64,000 nt of DNA, from assembly GCF_036375055.1 (NCBI RefSeq), contig NZ_DASUSQ010000072.1, positions 62,001 to 126,000 of the forward strand, read 5' to 3'. Shown here piece after piece: positions 8,532 to 17,436 of the stretch. Both the position numbers and the translations under genes were made by a program. The stretch comes from Umezawaea sp036375055 (GTDB lineage: Bacteria > Actinomycetota > Actinomycetes > Mycobacteriales > Pseudonocardiaceae). Each line of letters opens with the position of its first letter. Positions within the stretch are counted from its first letter, which is position 1. The notes under the pieces were generated by a model. It was given only the letters and a program-made list of their open reading frames with translations. It searched no databases and was not told where the DNA came from.

Positions 8532-10508
8532 GTGACCGAGCAGGCCAAGGCCGTTAGCGCCGCCGCCCCGAAGATCGAGACGACCGCTCCGGACAACAAG
8601 GTCAGCGACGTGGCTTCGGTCCGCGTCGGGGCCAAAGGAGCGGGCTTCAACCCCAACCAGGTGTTGCAGCGGGTGATCCTGCCCCGCGACGAGGACCCGC
8701 TCGACGTGCGTCCGCTGTACCTGGACGAGCCCGCGAACGTGCACAGCCACGTCGTGTCGCGCCGATCCGTGACGGTCCCCGCCTCCGCGAAGGTGTCGTT
8801 CGCGTCGTACTTCAACGCGTTCCCGGCCAGCTACTGGAAGCGCTGGACGACCGTCGAGGAGGTCGTGCTGCGCCTGGCCGTGCGCGGCTCCGGCCGCGTC
8901 GACGTGTACCGCTCCAAGCCCAGCGGCGACCACATCCACCTCGAGGGCCACGCCGTGCGCAGCCCGAAGGCGTGGACGAACCTGGAACTGCGCGTCAGCC
9001 TCAAGCCGTTCGAGGACGGCGGCTGGATCTGGTTCGACGTGTTCACCGACGACACGCCGCTGGAGATCAAGGAAGCGGCCTGGACGACGGACACGCCGCT
9101 GCCCGAGCAGAAGGTCGCCATCGGCATGACGACCATGCGCCCGATCGACGCGGTCATCGCGCTGCGGGCGCTCGGCGAGGACCCCGCGGTCCTCGACGTC
9201 GTGCAGAAGGTGTTCGTCGCCGACCAGGGCGCGGTCAAGGTCAAGGACACCCAGGGCTACGCGGAGGCGCGCAAGCTCCTCGGCGACAAACTGGAGATCA
9301 TCGAGCAGGAGAACCTCGGCGGTTCGGGTGGCTTCACCCGCGGCCTGTACGAGGCGATCGAGCACACCGACGTCGCCCAGATCATGCTCATGGACGACGA
9401 CATCCGCCTTGAGCCGGACGCCGTGCTGCGCTCCAACGCGTTCGCCCGCGCCTGCGCCCAGCCGGTCATCGTCGGCAGCCACATGCTGAACCTCCAGGCC
9501 CGCGCCCGGCTGCACAGCTTCGGCGAGGTCGTCGACCTGGCGACCTGCAACTGGCGCGCGGCGCCCGGCGCGGTCACCGACCACGACTTCGCCACCGACA
9601 CGCTGCGCGAGACCGAAGAGCTGCACCTGCGCATCAACTCCACCTACAACGGCTGGTGGATGTGCCTGTTCCCGCGCGAGGTCGTGCAGCGCACCGGCTA
9701 CCCGCTGCCGCTCTTCATCAAGTGGGACGACGCCGAGTACTCGCTGCGCGCCCTGGAACGCGGCTTCCCGACGGTGTCGCTGCCCGGTTCCGCCGTGTGG
9801 CACATGCCGTGGACGGACAAGAACGACGCCACCGACTGGCAGGCGTACTTCCACACGCGCAACCGCCTGGTCATGGCGGCGCTGCACAGCCCGTACGACA
9901 TCCGCTCGACGCTGCTGAAGCAGGGCCTCAAGCTGACCCTGCGGCACCTGCTGTCGATGGAGTACTCGACGGTCGCCGTGCAGCAGAAGGCCATCGAGGA
10001 CTTCCTCGCGGGCCCGAGCAAGCTGTTCGACTCGCTGCGCACCGCGCTGCCGGAGATCCAGCAGATGCGCAAGCAGTACACCGACGCCCAGATCCTCACG
10101 TCGGCCCGCGAGTTCCCGCCGCCCACCTACGACATGGTGCGCGCCGAGCAGATGCTGAAGCCGCCGGTCAACCCCGCCGTCATCGCGGCGAAGGCGTCCA
10201 AGGCCCTGCTGCACAACCTGCGCGACCCCGAGGGCTCCACCGCCGACCGCCCGCAGATCAACGTGCCCGCGACCAACGCCCGCTGGTTCCTCCTCGGCAA
10301 CCTGGACAGCGCGACCGTGTCCAACGCCGACGGCAGCGGTGTCGCGTTCCGCAAGCGCGACCCCAAGGAGTTCCGCCAGCTCATGGCGCGCTCCGCCCGC
10401 AACTACCGCAGGCTCGCGCAGGAGTGGCCGCGGATGAAGAAGGTCTACCGCGACGCCCTCCCGGAGCTCACCTCCGTCGAGTCGTGGCGCAAGATCTTCG
10501 AGAACTGA
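8532..10508 (+). CDS. glfT2: galactofuranosyltransferase GlfT2
   Basis: Polymerises the galactan backbone with alternating beta-1,5 and beta-1,6 galactofuranose on the lipid carrier. The 658-residue protein matches the M. tuberculosis GlfT2 pattern from memory: ASYWKRWTT, FEDGGWIWFD, ENLGGSGG, the metal-binding MDDDIRLEPD with Asp288-290, WDDAEY with Asp399-Asp400 (catalytic base position) and His424 in VWHMPW. Spacing to the known M. tuberculosis residues is consistent (offsets of 32 and 28). The GTG at 8532 is preferred because GGAGGA lies 5 bases upstream; ATGs at 8463 and 8508 lack such a site. About 30 extra N-terminal residues are present compared with the mycobacterial enzyme. Confidence 0.96.
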   Translation: MTEQAKAVSAAAPKIETTAPDNKVSDVASVRVGAKGAGFNPNQVLQRVILPRDEDPLDVRPLYLDEPANVHSHVVSRRSVTVPASAKVSFASYFNAFPASYWKRWTTVEEVVLRLAVRGSGRVDVYRSKPSGDHIHLEGHAVRSPKAWTNLELRVSLKPFEDGGWIWFDVFTDDTPLEIKEAAWTTDTPLPEQKVAIGMTTMRPIDAVIALRALGEDPAVLDVVQKVFVADQGAVKVKDTQGYAEARKLLGDKLEIIEQENLGGSGGFTRGLYEAIEHTDVAQIMLMDDDIRLEPDAVLRSNAFARACAQPVIVGSHMLNLQARARLHSFGEVVDLATCNWRAAPGAVTDHDFATDTLRETEELHLRINSTYNGWWMCLFPREVVQRTGYPLPLFIKWDDAEYSLRALERGFPTVSLPGSAVWHMPWTDKNDATDWQAYFHTRNRLVMAALHSPYDIRSTLLKQGLKLTLRHLLSMEYSTVAVQQKAIEDFLAGPSKLFDSLRTALPEIQQMRKQYTDAQILTSAREFPPPTYDMVRAEQMLKPPVNPAVIAAKASKALLHNLRDPEGSTADRPQINVPATNARWFLLGNLDSATVSNADGSGVAFRKRDPKEFRQLMARSARNYRRLAQEWPRMKKVYRDALPELTSVESWRKIFEN

Positions 10509-10529
10509 CGCCGTACCGCTGACACCGAC

Positions 10530-10560
10530 CATCCCCGCGACTCGACGAGTCGCGGGGATG
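10530..10560 (+). terminator. perfect inverted repeat terminator after glfT2
   Basis: A 15-base perfect inverted repeat (10530-10544 and 10546-10560) with a single central base, 22 bases after the glfT2 stop. The stem is GC-rich at its base and there is no T-run, as usual in high-GC actinobacteria. It closes the glfT2 transcript. Confidence 0.8.
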
Positions 10561-10607
10561 GTCTCGTTCGAGGGCAACCCGTCGACGTGGTTCGGCGTGC
10601 TGTGCGC

Positions 10608-11366
10608 ATGGGGGACAAGAAGCGAGCTGATTTCTACGACGGTCCGGCCCACGACTACCTGCGGTACTGGGACGGGCGCGACTACGAGCAGGCCGCGGAG
10701 GAGGTGGCCGTGCGGCGGCTGCTCAGGGGCAGGCACTTCGGTCGCGCGGTCGACGTCGGTGGGGGCTACGGCAGGCTGTGCGTGCTGCTCGGGGAGTTCG
10801 CGGACCGGGTGACCCTGGCCGAGCCCAGCGAGCGCCAGCTGGAGGTCGCGGAGCACTTCCTCGGCGTGGACCCGTCCATCGACCGGGTCCGGACGCAGGC
10901 CGACGACCTGGTGTTCGAGGACGGGTCGTTCGACCTGGTGACGATGATCCGGGTGTCGCACCACCTGCCGGAACCGACGGCGGAGTTCGCCGAGATCAGC
11001 CGCGTGCTCGAGCCGGGGGGCACCGCGGTCGTGGAGGTCGCGAACCTCGCGCACGGGCTGAACAGGCTCAGGTACCTGCTGCGCCGCGAGCCGGTGCCGA
11101 CCGAGCCGGTCGACATCCGGTCGGCGGAGAACCGCCACGACGACGAGATCCCGTTCGTCAACCACAACCCGCGCGTCGTGATCGAGCAGCTCGCCGCCGC
11201 GGGCCTGCGGACCGAACGCGTGCTGTCCGTGTCGAACCTGCGCAGCCCCACCCTGAAGAGGCTGCTGCCGCACCGGCTTCGCGTGGCGCTGGAAGGCCTC
11301 CTGCAACCGGTGCTCGCCAAGGTCTACTTCGGACCGAGCGTCTTCCTGCTGCTGCGCAAGGGATGA
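10608..11366 (+). CDS. class I SAM-dependent methyltransferase
   Basis: A 252-residue Methyltransf_11-type enzyme. Motif I is VDVGGGYGRL near residue 47, the acidic SAM ribose ligand is in TLAEPS, motif II/III is FDLVTMIRVSHHLPEP near 110 and the post-motif LEPGGTAVVEVAN follows. The last 90 residues are a hydrophobic substrate-binding tail. It starts at an ATG 48 bases after the glfT2 terminator and ends 1 base before the stop of the convergent ABC permease gene. The substrate is not recognisable; a cell-wall glycan or lipid precursor would fit the position. Confidence 0.8.
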   Translation: MGDKKRADFYDGPAHDYLRYWDGRDYEQAAEEVAVRRLLRGRHFGRAVDVGGGYGRLCVLLGEFADRVTLAEPSERQLEVAEHFLGVDPSIDRVRTQADDLVFEDGSFDLVTMIRVSHHLPEPTAEFAEISRVLEPGGTAVVEVANLAHGLNRLRYLLRREPVPTEPVDIRSAENRHDDEIPFVNHNPRVVIEQLAAAGLRTERVLSVSNLRSPTLKRLLPHRLRVALEGLLQPVLAKVYFGPSVFLLLRKG

Positions 11367-11367
11367 G

Positions 11368-12180
11368 TCAGCCCTTGATCCCGGTCTCGGTCACACCGCG
11401 CACCAGGAACCGTTGCAGCACCAGGAACACGACCACCAGCGGCGTGATGGAGACGGCGGCGGCGAGGAACAGCTCGTGCACGTTGATGCTCTGCGCGGTG
11501 AGGAACACCGACAGCGCGACCTGCACGGTCCACGCGTCCTGGTCCTGAGCGATCACCAGGGGCCAGAGGAACTGGTTCCAGCTCGTCATGAACGCGATCA
11601 CGCCGAGCGCGGCGAAGAAGCCGAGCGAGTTCGGCACCACCACCCGCCAGTAGGTGCCCCAGTGGCCGAGGCCGTCGATCCTGGCGGCCTCCTCCAACTC
11701 CCTCGGGAAGTTCCGGAAGTACTGCCGGAACAGGAAGGCGGTGAACCCGCTGAACAGGCCGGGGATCACCAGCCCGCGCAGGTCGCTGACCCAGCCCAGC
11801 GTCGAGACGACCACGAACGTCGGCACGAACGTCACCGCCGCCGGGATCATCAGCGTCGCGACGACGGCGTAGAACACCTTGTTCGCGTGGCGGTACGGGA
11901 TGCGCGCCAGCCCGTACCCCGCGAGCGAGCAGAACAGCAGCTGGCCCGCGGTCTGGAGCACGGCGACCACCGTCGAGTTCACCATGCTGCGCAGGATCGG
12001 CACCGCAGGATCGTTGAACAGCTCGGTGAAGTTCTCCCAGCGCGGCCGTTCCGGGAACAGCCGCCAGTCGCGCGAGGCGATCTCCGCCTCCGTCGCCAGC
12101 CCGTTGCGGACGATCAGGTAGAACGGCAGCAGGAACACCACCGCGAGCACGCCCAGGGCCAGGTACCGCAGCGCCTTCAC
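11368..12180 (-). CDS. carbohydrate ABC transporter permease (MalG-like)
   Basis: A 270-residue inner-membrane permease of the CUT1 sugar importer class with six predicted helices and the cytoplasmic EAA loop EAARIDGLGHWGTYW that docks the ATPase. The GTG at 12180 overlaps the upstream permease stop by 4 bases (GTGA). It is the last gene of a three-gene operon (binding protein 14314, permease 13061, permease 12180). No ATP-binding gene is present; many actinobacterial CUT1 systems share one MsiK-type ATPase encoded elsewhere. Confidence 0.92.
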   Translation of the reverse strand: MKALRYLALGVLAVVFLLPFYLIVRNGLATEAEIASRDWRLFPERPRWENFTELFNDPAVPILRSMVNSTVVAVLQTAGQLLFCSLAGYGLARIPYRHANKVFYAVVATLMIPAAVTFVPTFVVVSTLGWVSDLRGLVIPGLFSGFTAFLFRQYFRNFPRELEEAARIDGLGHWGTYWRVVVPNSLGFFAALGVIAFMTSWNQFLWPLVIAQDQDAWTVQVALSVFLTAQSINVHELFLAAAVSITPLVVVFLVLQRFLVRGVTETGIKG

Positions 12181-13061
12181 TTGAGGATCACCTTGCCCTG
12201 CAACAGGGTCACCGCGGCGATCAGCAGCGCCAGCAGCACCGCTCCCGCGCCGCCGTGGCCGAAGTCCTGGCCGCCGCTGCCGAGCGACGTGTAGTACAGG
12301 TACACCAGCGGCGGCCTGGCGAACGGCGGGTAGCCCTGCGCGCTGCCGAGCACGTTGTAGAACTCGTCGAACGCCTGGTAGGCCGCGATCAGGTTGAGCA
12401 GCAGCACCGCGACCGACGTCGTCCGCAGCTGCGGCAGCGTGATGTGGCGCAGCGTCTGCCACCCCGGCTTCGCGCCGTCGATCCACGCCGCTTCGTACAG
12501 GTGCCTCGGGATCCGCTGGAGCCCGGCGAGGAACAGGATCAGGTAGAAGCCGACCTGGAGCCACAGCCGCAGAGTGACGAGCACCAGCCAGTACCACGGC
12601 GGGTCGGTCGAACCGATCCACGCGACCGGGTCGACGCCGAACCAGCCGAGCACGGTGTTCGCCAGGCCGTAGCGGACGCCGTTGAAGATCGACAGCTTCC
12701 ACACCAGCGACGCCACCACGTACGAGCACGCGGCGGGCAGGAAGAACACGGACCGGAAGAACGCCTGCATGAACGTGATCCCGTTGACCAGCAGCGCCAG
12801 CCCCAGCGACAGCACGAACGTCAGCGGCACGATGAACAGCGCGAACAGGGTGAACGTGCCGAGGCTCCGCAGGAACGGCCCGTCGGAGAGCATGTCGACG
12901 TAGTTCGACAGCCCCACGAAGTCCGTCGGCGTGACCGTGTTGCGGGCGTCGAAGAACGACAGCACCACGCTCCAGCCGATCGGCAGGTAGACGAACGCCA
13001 GCAGACCCAGTGCGAACGGCCCGACGAACAGCCAGAACGCGCGGGTGTCCGCCCGCCTCAT
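12177..13061 (-). CDS. carbohydrate ABC transporter permease (MalF-like)
   Basis: A 294-residue CUT1-class permease with six helices and the EAA loop EAAWIDGAKPGWQTL. It begins with ATG at 13061, overlapping the solute-binding-protein stop by 4 bases (ATGA), and overlaps the following permease by 4 bases. It is expected to form a heterodimer with the product of 11368-12180. No substrate is indicated by sequence. Confidence 0.92.
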   Translation of the reverse strand: MRRADTRAFWLFVGPFALGLLAFVYLPIGWSVVLSFFDARNTVTPTDFVGLSNYVDMLSDGPFLRSLGTFTLFALFIVPLTFVLSLGLALLVNGITFMQAFFRSVFFLPAACSYVVASLVWKLSIFNGVRYGLANTVLGWFGVDPVAWIGSTDPPWYWLVLVTLRLWLQVGFYLILFLAGLQRIPRHLYEAAWIDGAKPGWQTLRHITLPQLRTTSVAVLLLNLIAAYQAFDEFYNVLGSAQGYPPFARPPLVYLYYTSLGSGGQDFGHGGAGAVLLALLIAAVTLLQGKVILK

Positions 13062-14314
13062 CCGTACAGGCGCTTGAGCTCGTCCCGTGCCTTCTGGGCG
13101 GCGGCCTTCAGCTCGGTGCCGGGGTCGGCGCCCTCGCGGACCGCCCGCGACACCGCGTCGTTGAACGCCGTGCTCATCGACGGGATCCAGTCCGGCGGGT
13201 TGGACGACTTCGCGTTGTCCTGCACGAACTTCACCGCGTCGGCAGCGGCCCCCCTGGTCAGCTTGTCCGCCTTCTCCGCCAGGCTCTGCCGCGGCGGGAT
13301 GTGGAACCCGTAGGACAGGTTGAAGTCCTCCTGGAAGTCGGTGCGGTCGATCCACAGCCACTTGACGAACGCCTTCGCCTCCTCGACGTGCTTGCTCTTG
13401 GCGTTGACCATGGCCCCGTAGGCGCCGACCGGCACCGAGGGCCGCCCGCCGTCGTCGAGCTTCGGCCAGGGCAGCACCCCGAAGTCGTCGCCCAGCGCCT
13501 GCTGCACCGCGGGCACGGTCCACAGCCCGGTCCACTGCATCGCGACCAGGCCCTGCGTGAACGCGTCCGGCTCGGCCCAGTCCTTGACCGCCCCCTGGAG
13601 CATCGCGCCGCTCGCGTACAGCTCCCGCAGCTTGCCGATCGCGGTGGCCGCCTGCGGCTCGTCGAACCCGACCTCGTGCTCGGGCGTCACGTAGTCGAGC
13701 CCCACCGACCACAGCGACGGCCCGCCCAGCACCCCCACACCACCGTCGTTGCCCGCGAACAGGCCCTTCACCCCACCGGTCGTCAGCCGCTTCGCCGCGT
13801 CGATCAGCTCGTCCACCGTGGACGGCGGCTTCACGCCCGCCTGCTCGAACATGCTCTTGCGGTAGAACAGCATCTGCATGTCCACTGCCTGCGGGATGCC
13901 GAACACCTGACCGTCGATGGTGTGCCCGTCGAGGATCGTGGCGGTGAAGTCGTCCCTGACCCCACCGATCAGGTCGTCCAGCGGCACGAGCTGGCCCGCG
14001 CGGACCGCGCTGATCTGCAACGTGGACTCGAAGACGTCCGGCCCGCCGTCGGACAGCAGGCTGGTGGCCAGCTTCGAGTCGTAGTCGCCGGGGTTCCACT
14101 GCACCCGCACGCTTGCCTGGTCGTAGGCCTTCGCGTACCGCTCGACCGCTTCCTGGACGCCCGCTTCGCCGTAGGCGTGGTACCACTGCCGCAACTCCTG
14201 GCCCCCACCACCGCCCCGGCCCGTGTTGGAGCCGCAGGCGGCGAGCAGGCTCGCCAGCGCGGCCGCTCCGGTGGCGCTCAGGACAGTGCGACGGCTGATC
14301 TCCCCTGGGTTCAC
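13058..14314 (-). CDS. Tat-type lipoprotein, sugar-binding protein of ABC transporter
   Basis: A 418-residue extracellular solute-binding protein (family 1). The N-terminus carries the twin-arginine motif SRRTVL at 7-12 followed by a hydrophobic stretch and the lipobox LAAC with Cys27, so it is predicted to be exported folded and lipidated. The mature part has the sugar-binding-protein features DVFESTLQ, RKSMFEQAGVKPP and PRQS. GTG at 14314 is chosen because it puts the Arg pair 8 residues in; a TTG at 14350 is an alternative. It is the first gene of the importer operon. Confidence 0.9.
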   Translation of the reverse strand: MNPGEISRRTVLSATGAAALASLLAACGSNTGRGGGGGQELRQWYHAYGEAGVQEAVERYAKAYDQASVRVQWNPGDYDSKLATSLLSDGGPDVFESTLQISAVRAGQLVPLDDLIGGVRDDFTATILDGHTIDGQVFGIPQAVDMQMLFYRKSMFEQAGVKPPSTVDELIDAAKRLTTGGVKGLFAGNDGGVGVLGGPSLWSVGLDYVTPEHEVGFDEPQAATAIGKLRELYASGAMLQGAVKDWAEPDAFTQGLVAMQWTGLWTVPAVQQALGDDFGVLPWPKLDDGGRPSVPVGAYGAMVNAKSKHVEEAKAFVKWLWIDRTDFQEDFNLSYGFHIPPRQSLAEKADKLTRGAAADAVKFVQDNAKSSNPPDWIPSMSTAFNDAVSRAVREGADPGTELKAAAQKARDELKRLYG

Positions 14315-14374
14315 ACGTTCCGTACTACTCCCACTCCGCTGTGTGCACAAATGGTATTGATCCGTGGGACGAAC

Positions 14375-16303
14375 TCACGCGAGCGCGGTCCAGTCGACCT
14401 CGTAGAGGGTGAGGTCCGGATTGCTGTAGCGGACGCGCAGCGCGGGCACCCCGCTGAGCCCGATGAGCCCCGGCGACCGCCGGAACCCGTCCATGAAACC
14501 GGTCGTCACGACGGCGTAGCGGATGTTGAGGTCGCGGACGACCTGGCCGACCTCGTGGTCGGTGTCGAGCCGGTTGAAGCGCTCCAGGAGCAGCTTCCGG
14601 CGCGGGCTGAGCGTGGCCGGGTTCGGGTAGTGGCCGATGATCGGCTCCGCGCCGCTGAGCGCGTAGGTCCAGACCGTGCCGTCCACGCCGTCGTTCATCA
14701 CGCGCTCACCCGGCCGCACCACGGTGCCCAGTTCCACCAGGCCCGCGCGTTCCTGGTCGGACACGACGGACCCGGAGAAGTCCCACTGCATCCGCTGTCC
14801 GTTGCGCTCCGCGTAGCCGCCGGTCTGCACCAGGTAGCCCGCGGCCAGGAGGGCGCCGACCACCGCCAGCGCACCGAGCGACTCCCGCCGCAGGCGGGCG
14901 ATCCGGCGTGCCGCGGCCTGGAACGCCCAGCCCGCGGCGATGGTCGCGGGCAGGACGAGCACCGCGACCAGGCGCCACCGGTCGTTCCACCAGGGCGCCG
15001 TGATGGCGGTCGACCACGGCGTGTCCAACGCCGCCGCCACCACGAACAGGCAGAGGAAGACCAGGTAGCCCACCAGCAGCCAACGCCACGCGGCGACCTT
15101 GACCAGCAGGTGCGCGCCGACCAGGGTGATCGCGGCGAGCAGCCACTGCGGCCAGTTCGCGTCGTGGCCGAGCAGCAGCGCGTCGCCGAACGCCTTCGAC
15201 GACGTCGTCACGGCAGGCCAGTTGTAGGCGGCGGTCCGGCCCGCCATCGTCAGCGCGCCGAGGAGGTAGACGCCGGACAGGACGAGGGCGACCACCGCGA
15301 GGACCGCGAGCCGGGGCAGGTCCCGGCGCAGGAACCGCGACGGGGCCTGGACCGCCCGCTGCACGAGGTAGCAGAGCCCGAGGGCGGCACCGACGAAGGC
15401 CATGGCCGAGTGGGTCGCGACGAGCGCGACGGTGCCCAGCGCGACGAGCACGCCGATCCGGTCGAAGCCGCTGTCGAGCCAGCGGACGAGCAGCGCGAGG
15501 AACGGCAGCACCAACGACAACCCGGCCGCGTACGGGTAGAGCTGCCCCCACTGCCACAGGTCGAACGGGTACGAGGCGAACGAGGTCGACACCAGTGCCG
15601 ACGCGGCGGCCAGGCCCGCACTGCCGTGCAGCGCCTTGACGATCGCGATCGTGCCGAGCGGCACGCCCAGCGCGGCGGTCACCAGCATGCCGCTGTTCAT
15701 CACGGTCGCGACGGAGTCGCCGGACAACCGGTAGGCCAGCGCCTCGAACGCGTGGTAGGCGTTGGGGTAGAACGCGCCGTTCGGCGAGTCCGGCACGTCG
15801 ATCCAGCCGAACGCCCGGTTGCTGGAGTTGCCCGTCTCGGCGATGAAGCGGATGCCGTTGGCGTGGTACGGCGCGTCCCAGCCCTGCGGCAGGGAACCCA
15901 GCCCGAAGGTGCCGGTGCGGATCGTCAGCGCGGCCACGCCCGCCGCGATCACCACGGCGGCGACCGCGGTGACCGTGCCCGCCCGCGACCACTCGGCGGT
16001 GTTCGGCAGTGCCGGGGCCAGGCCGCGACGGCGCAGCAGGACCACGACACCGGCCGCCGCGGCGCACGCGAGCAGCGTCCAGCCGAGGAAGAACCACGTG
16101 CTCCAGCCGAGGCCGATCGCGGGCGCGAGCGGTGCGCCGAGCCCGACCAGCCCCATCGTGACGACGGGTGCCGTGCCCGCGAGCAGCCAACCCCGCAGGC
16201 CGAGCACGGCCCCCAGGAGCGAGCCGGGGGTCCACAGCAGGACGGCCGTGACGACGAGGAGGAGGACCGTCGACGAGCGGAACTCCAACAACGTGTCGAG
16301 CAC
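14375..16303 (-). CDS. large polytopic membrane protein, possible GT-C type transferase (DUF6541-like)
   Basis: A 642-residue protein with about 13-14 hydrophobic helices and a C-terminal extracytoplasmic region. The first large loop contains GWDAPYHANG with Asp143, resembling the catalytic loop of GT-C glycosyltransferases that use polyprenyl-phosphate sugars. A Tyr/Pro-rich loop (FYPNAYH) follows. It starts at a GTG at 16303 just past the terminator of the GT2 gene and runs in the same direction as the second GT2/GT-C set. I recognise the resemblance to DUF6541-type proteins from memory; no function is assigned to that family. Confidence 0.65.
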   Translation of the reverse strand: MLDTLLEFRSSTVLLLVVTAVLLWTPGSLLGAVLGLRGWLLAGTAPVVTMGLVGLGAPLAPAIGLGWSTWFFLGWTLLACAAAAGVVVLLRRRGLAPALPNTAEWSRAGTVTAVAAVVIAAGVAALTIRTGTFGLGSLPQGWDAPYHANGIRFIAETGNSSNRAFGWIDVPDSPNGAFYPNAYHAFEALAYRLSGDSVATVMNSGMLVTAALGVPLGTIAIVKALHGSAGLAAASALVSTSFASYPFDLWQWGQLYPYAAGLSLVLPFLALLVRWLDSGFDRIGVLVALGTVALVATHSAMAFVGAALGLCYLVQRAVQAPSRFLRRDLPRLAVLAVVALVLSGVYLLGALTMAGRTAAYNWPAVTTSSKAFGDALLLGHDANWPQWLLAAITLVGAHLLVKVAAWRWLLVGYLVFLCLFVVAAALDTPWSTAITAPWWNDRWRLVAVLVLPATIAAGWAFQAAARRIARLRRESLGALAVVGALLAAGYLVQTGGYAERNGQRMQWDFSGSVVSDQERAGLVELGTVVRPGERVMNDGVDGTVWTYALSGAEPIIGHYPNPATLSPRRKLLLERFNRLDTDHEVGQVVRDLNIRYAVVTTGFMDGFRRSPGLIGLSGVPALRVRYSNPDLTLYEVDWTALA

Positions 16304-16330
16304 GACGCCCCCTGGCCTGGCTCAGCAAAC

Positions 16331-16361
16331 GGTGGTGCGCCCCCGGTCGGAGCGCACCACC
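16331..16361 (-). terminator. hairpin terminator after second GT2 gene
   Basis: A 10-base perfect stem (16331-16340 with 16352-16361) and an 11-base loop, 14 bases beyond the stop of the minus-strand glycosyltransferase ending at 16375. It lies upstream of the GTG of the DUF6541-like gene. Confidence 0.7.
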
Positions 16362-16374
16362 GGGTGGGAAGGAC

Positions 16375-17436
16375 TCAGGATCGGCCCGCTGCCGTGCGCC
16401 TGCCGTTCAGGTTGGCCAGGTCCTCCATGTCGAAGGACGCCGCGGAGGGCGGGTTGACGTCGCGGACCGAGCGCGTCACGTACAGCGGGCGCTTGCGGGC
16501 GTCGTCACCCGCCCGGTACACGTACTGGCCGAGCATGCCGACGCAGCCGATCTGCACGCCGCCGACGAACAGCACGGCCCCGATGATCAGGCCGAGCGTG
16601 CTCGGCGCGGACAGCGTCACCAGCCCGATGACCAGCATCACCAGCGCGACCAGCAGACCGAGACCGGTGAACAGCGTGCCGAGCACCAGCATCAGCATGA
16701 CCGGCATCGCGGAGAACTCGACGAACGAGTCGAACACCAGCTTGATCTTCTTGCTGGTGGTCCACTTGCTGTCGTTGGCGAGCCGCGGCTTCTGCTCGAA
16801 CGCGACCGTCGTCTGGCGGAAGCCGGACCACGCGACGAGCGCGAGGATGTTCCGGTTCAGCTCCGGCATGGCGTTCACGACGTCGAGCACCGGCCTGCCG
16901 ACCAGCATCTGCGACGGGCCTTCCTTGGGGAAGGTCGACGGCAGGTCGGCGTGCTTGGCGAAGAAGTCGTTGAACTTCAGCGCGAGCTTGTTGGCGATGC
17001 CCTTGGGCACCGAGCGCGTCGCGCGGATGGCCCACACGATGTCGTGGCCCGCACGCCACTCGTCCAGGAAGCGGTCGATGACGTCGATCGGCTCCTGGAG
17101 GTCCGCGCTGAGCGTGATGGCGCAGTCGCCGCGGCACAGCGCGAAACCGGCGCTCAGACCCGCGTGCGAGCCGAAGTTGCGGGAGAACGAGGCCACGCGG
17201 GCCACGTCGTCCTCGCCCAGCGCGGCGATGAACAGGTCTGCGGTGTTGTCCGTGGAACCGTCGTCGATGAGCACGATCTCGAAGTCCACGTCGGGCTGGG
17301 AGCGCCGGATCTCGTGGAACAGCGCCACGGTGCCGGTCACGTTCGGTGCCTCGTCGTAGGCGGGCACGATGATGGAGACCAGCGGGCGGCGTGATGGATC
17401 GGTCATGTCTACCTTCGATTCTCGTTGGCCGGTCAC
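16375..17436 (-). CDS. GT2 glycosyltransferase, polyprenol-phosphate-sugar synthase type (paralogue)
   Basis: A 353-residue family 2 glycosyltransferase with SIIVPAYDEAPN at 21-32, DDGS at 58-61, the donor-binding LSADLQEP near 110 and two C-terminal helices (about 235-305), then a cytoplasmic tail. Architecture matches the gene at 3545. The GTG at 17436 has a good AGGAGA site 6 bases upstream and overlaps the preceding stop by 4 bases; an internal ATG at 17406 is the alternative. It is co-transcribed with the GT-C-like gene at 17433-19730. Expected role: make a polyprenyl-phosphate sugar for the neighbouring membrane transferase. Confidence 0.87.
   Translation of the reverse strand: MTGQRESKVDMTDPSRRPLVSIIVPAYDEAPNVTGTVALFHEIRRSQPDVDFEIVLIDDGSTDNTADLFIAALGEDDVARVASFSRNFGSHAGLSAGFALCRGDCAITLSADLQEPIDVIDRFLDEWRAGHDIVWAIRATRSVPKGIANKLALKFNDFFAKHADLPSTFPKEGPSQMLVGRPVLDVVNAMPELNRNILALVAWSGFRQTTVAFEQKPRLANDSKWTTSKKIKLVFDSFVEFSAMPVMLMLVLGTLFTGLGLLVALVMLVIGLVTLSAPSTLGLIIGAVLFVGGVQIGCVGMLGQYVYRAGDDARKRPLYVTRSVRDVNPPSAASFDMEDLANLNGRRTAAGRS

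Noticed and set aside
8094..11306. A 1070-codon open frame on the minus strand
   Set aside because: Antisense to glfT2 and the methyltransferase, both unmistakable by motif; low-complexity product.
13010..17359. A 1449-codon open frame on the plus strand
   Set aside because: It is antisense to the sugar-importer, DUF6541-like and GT2 genes; it is rich in Arg, Pro, Gly and His and has no recognisable domain. Long antisense frames are an expected by-product of strong GC bias at third codon positions.
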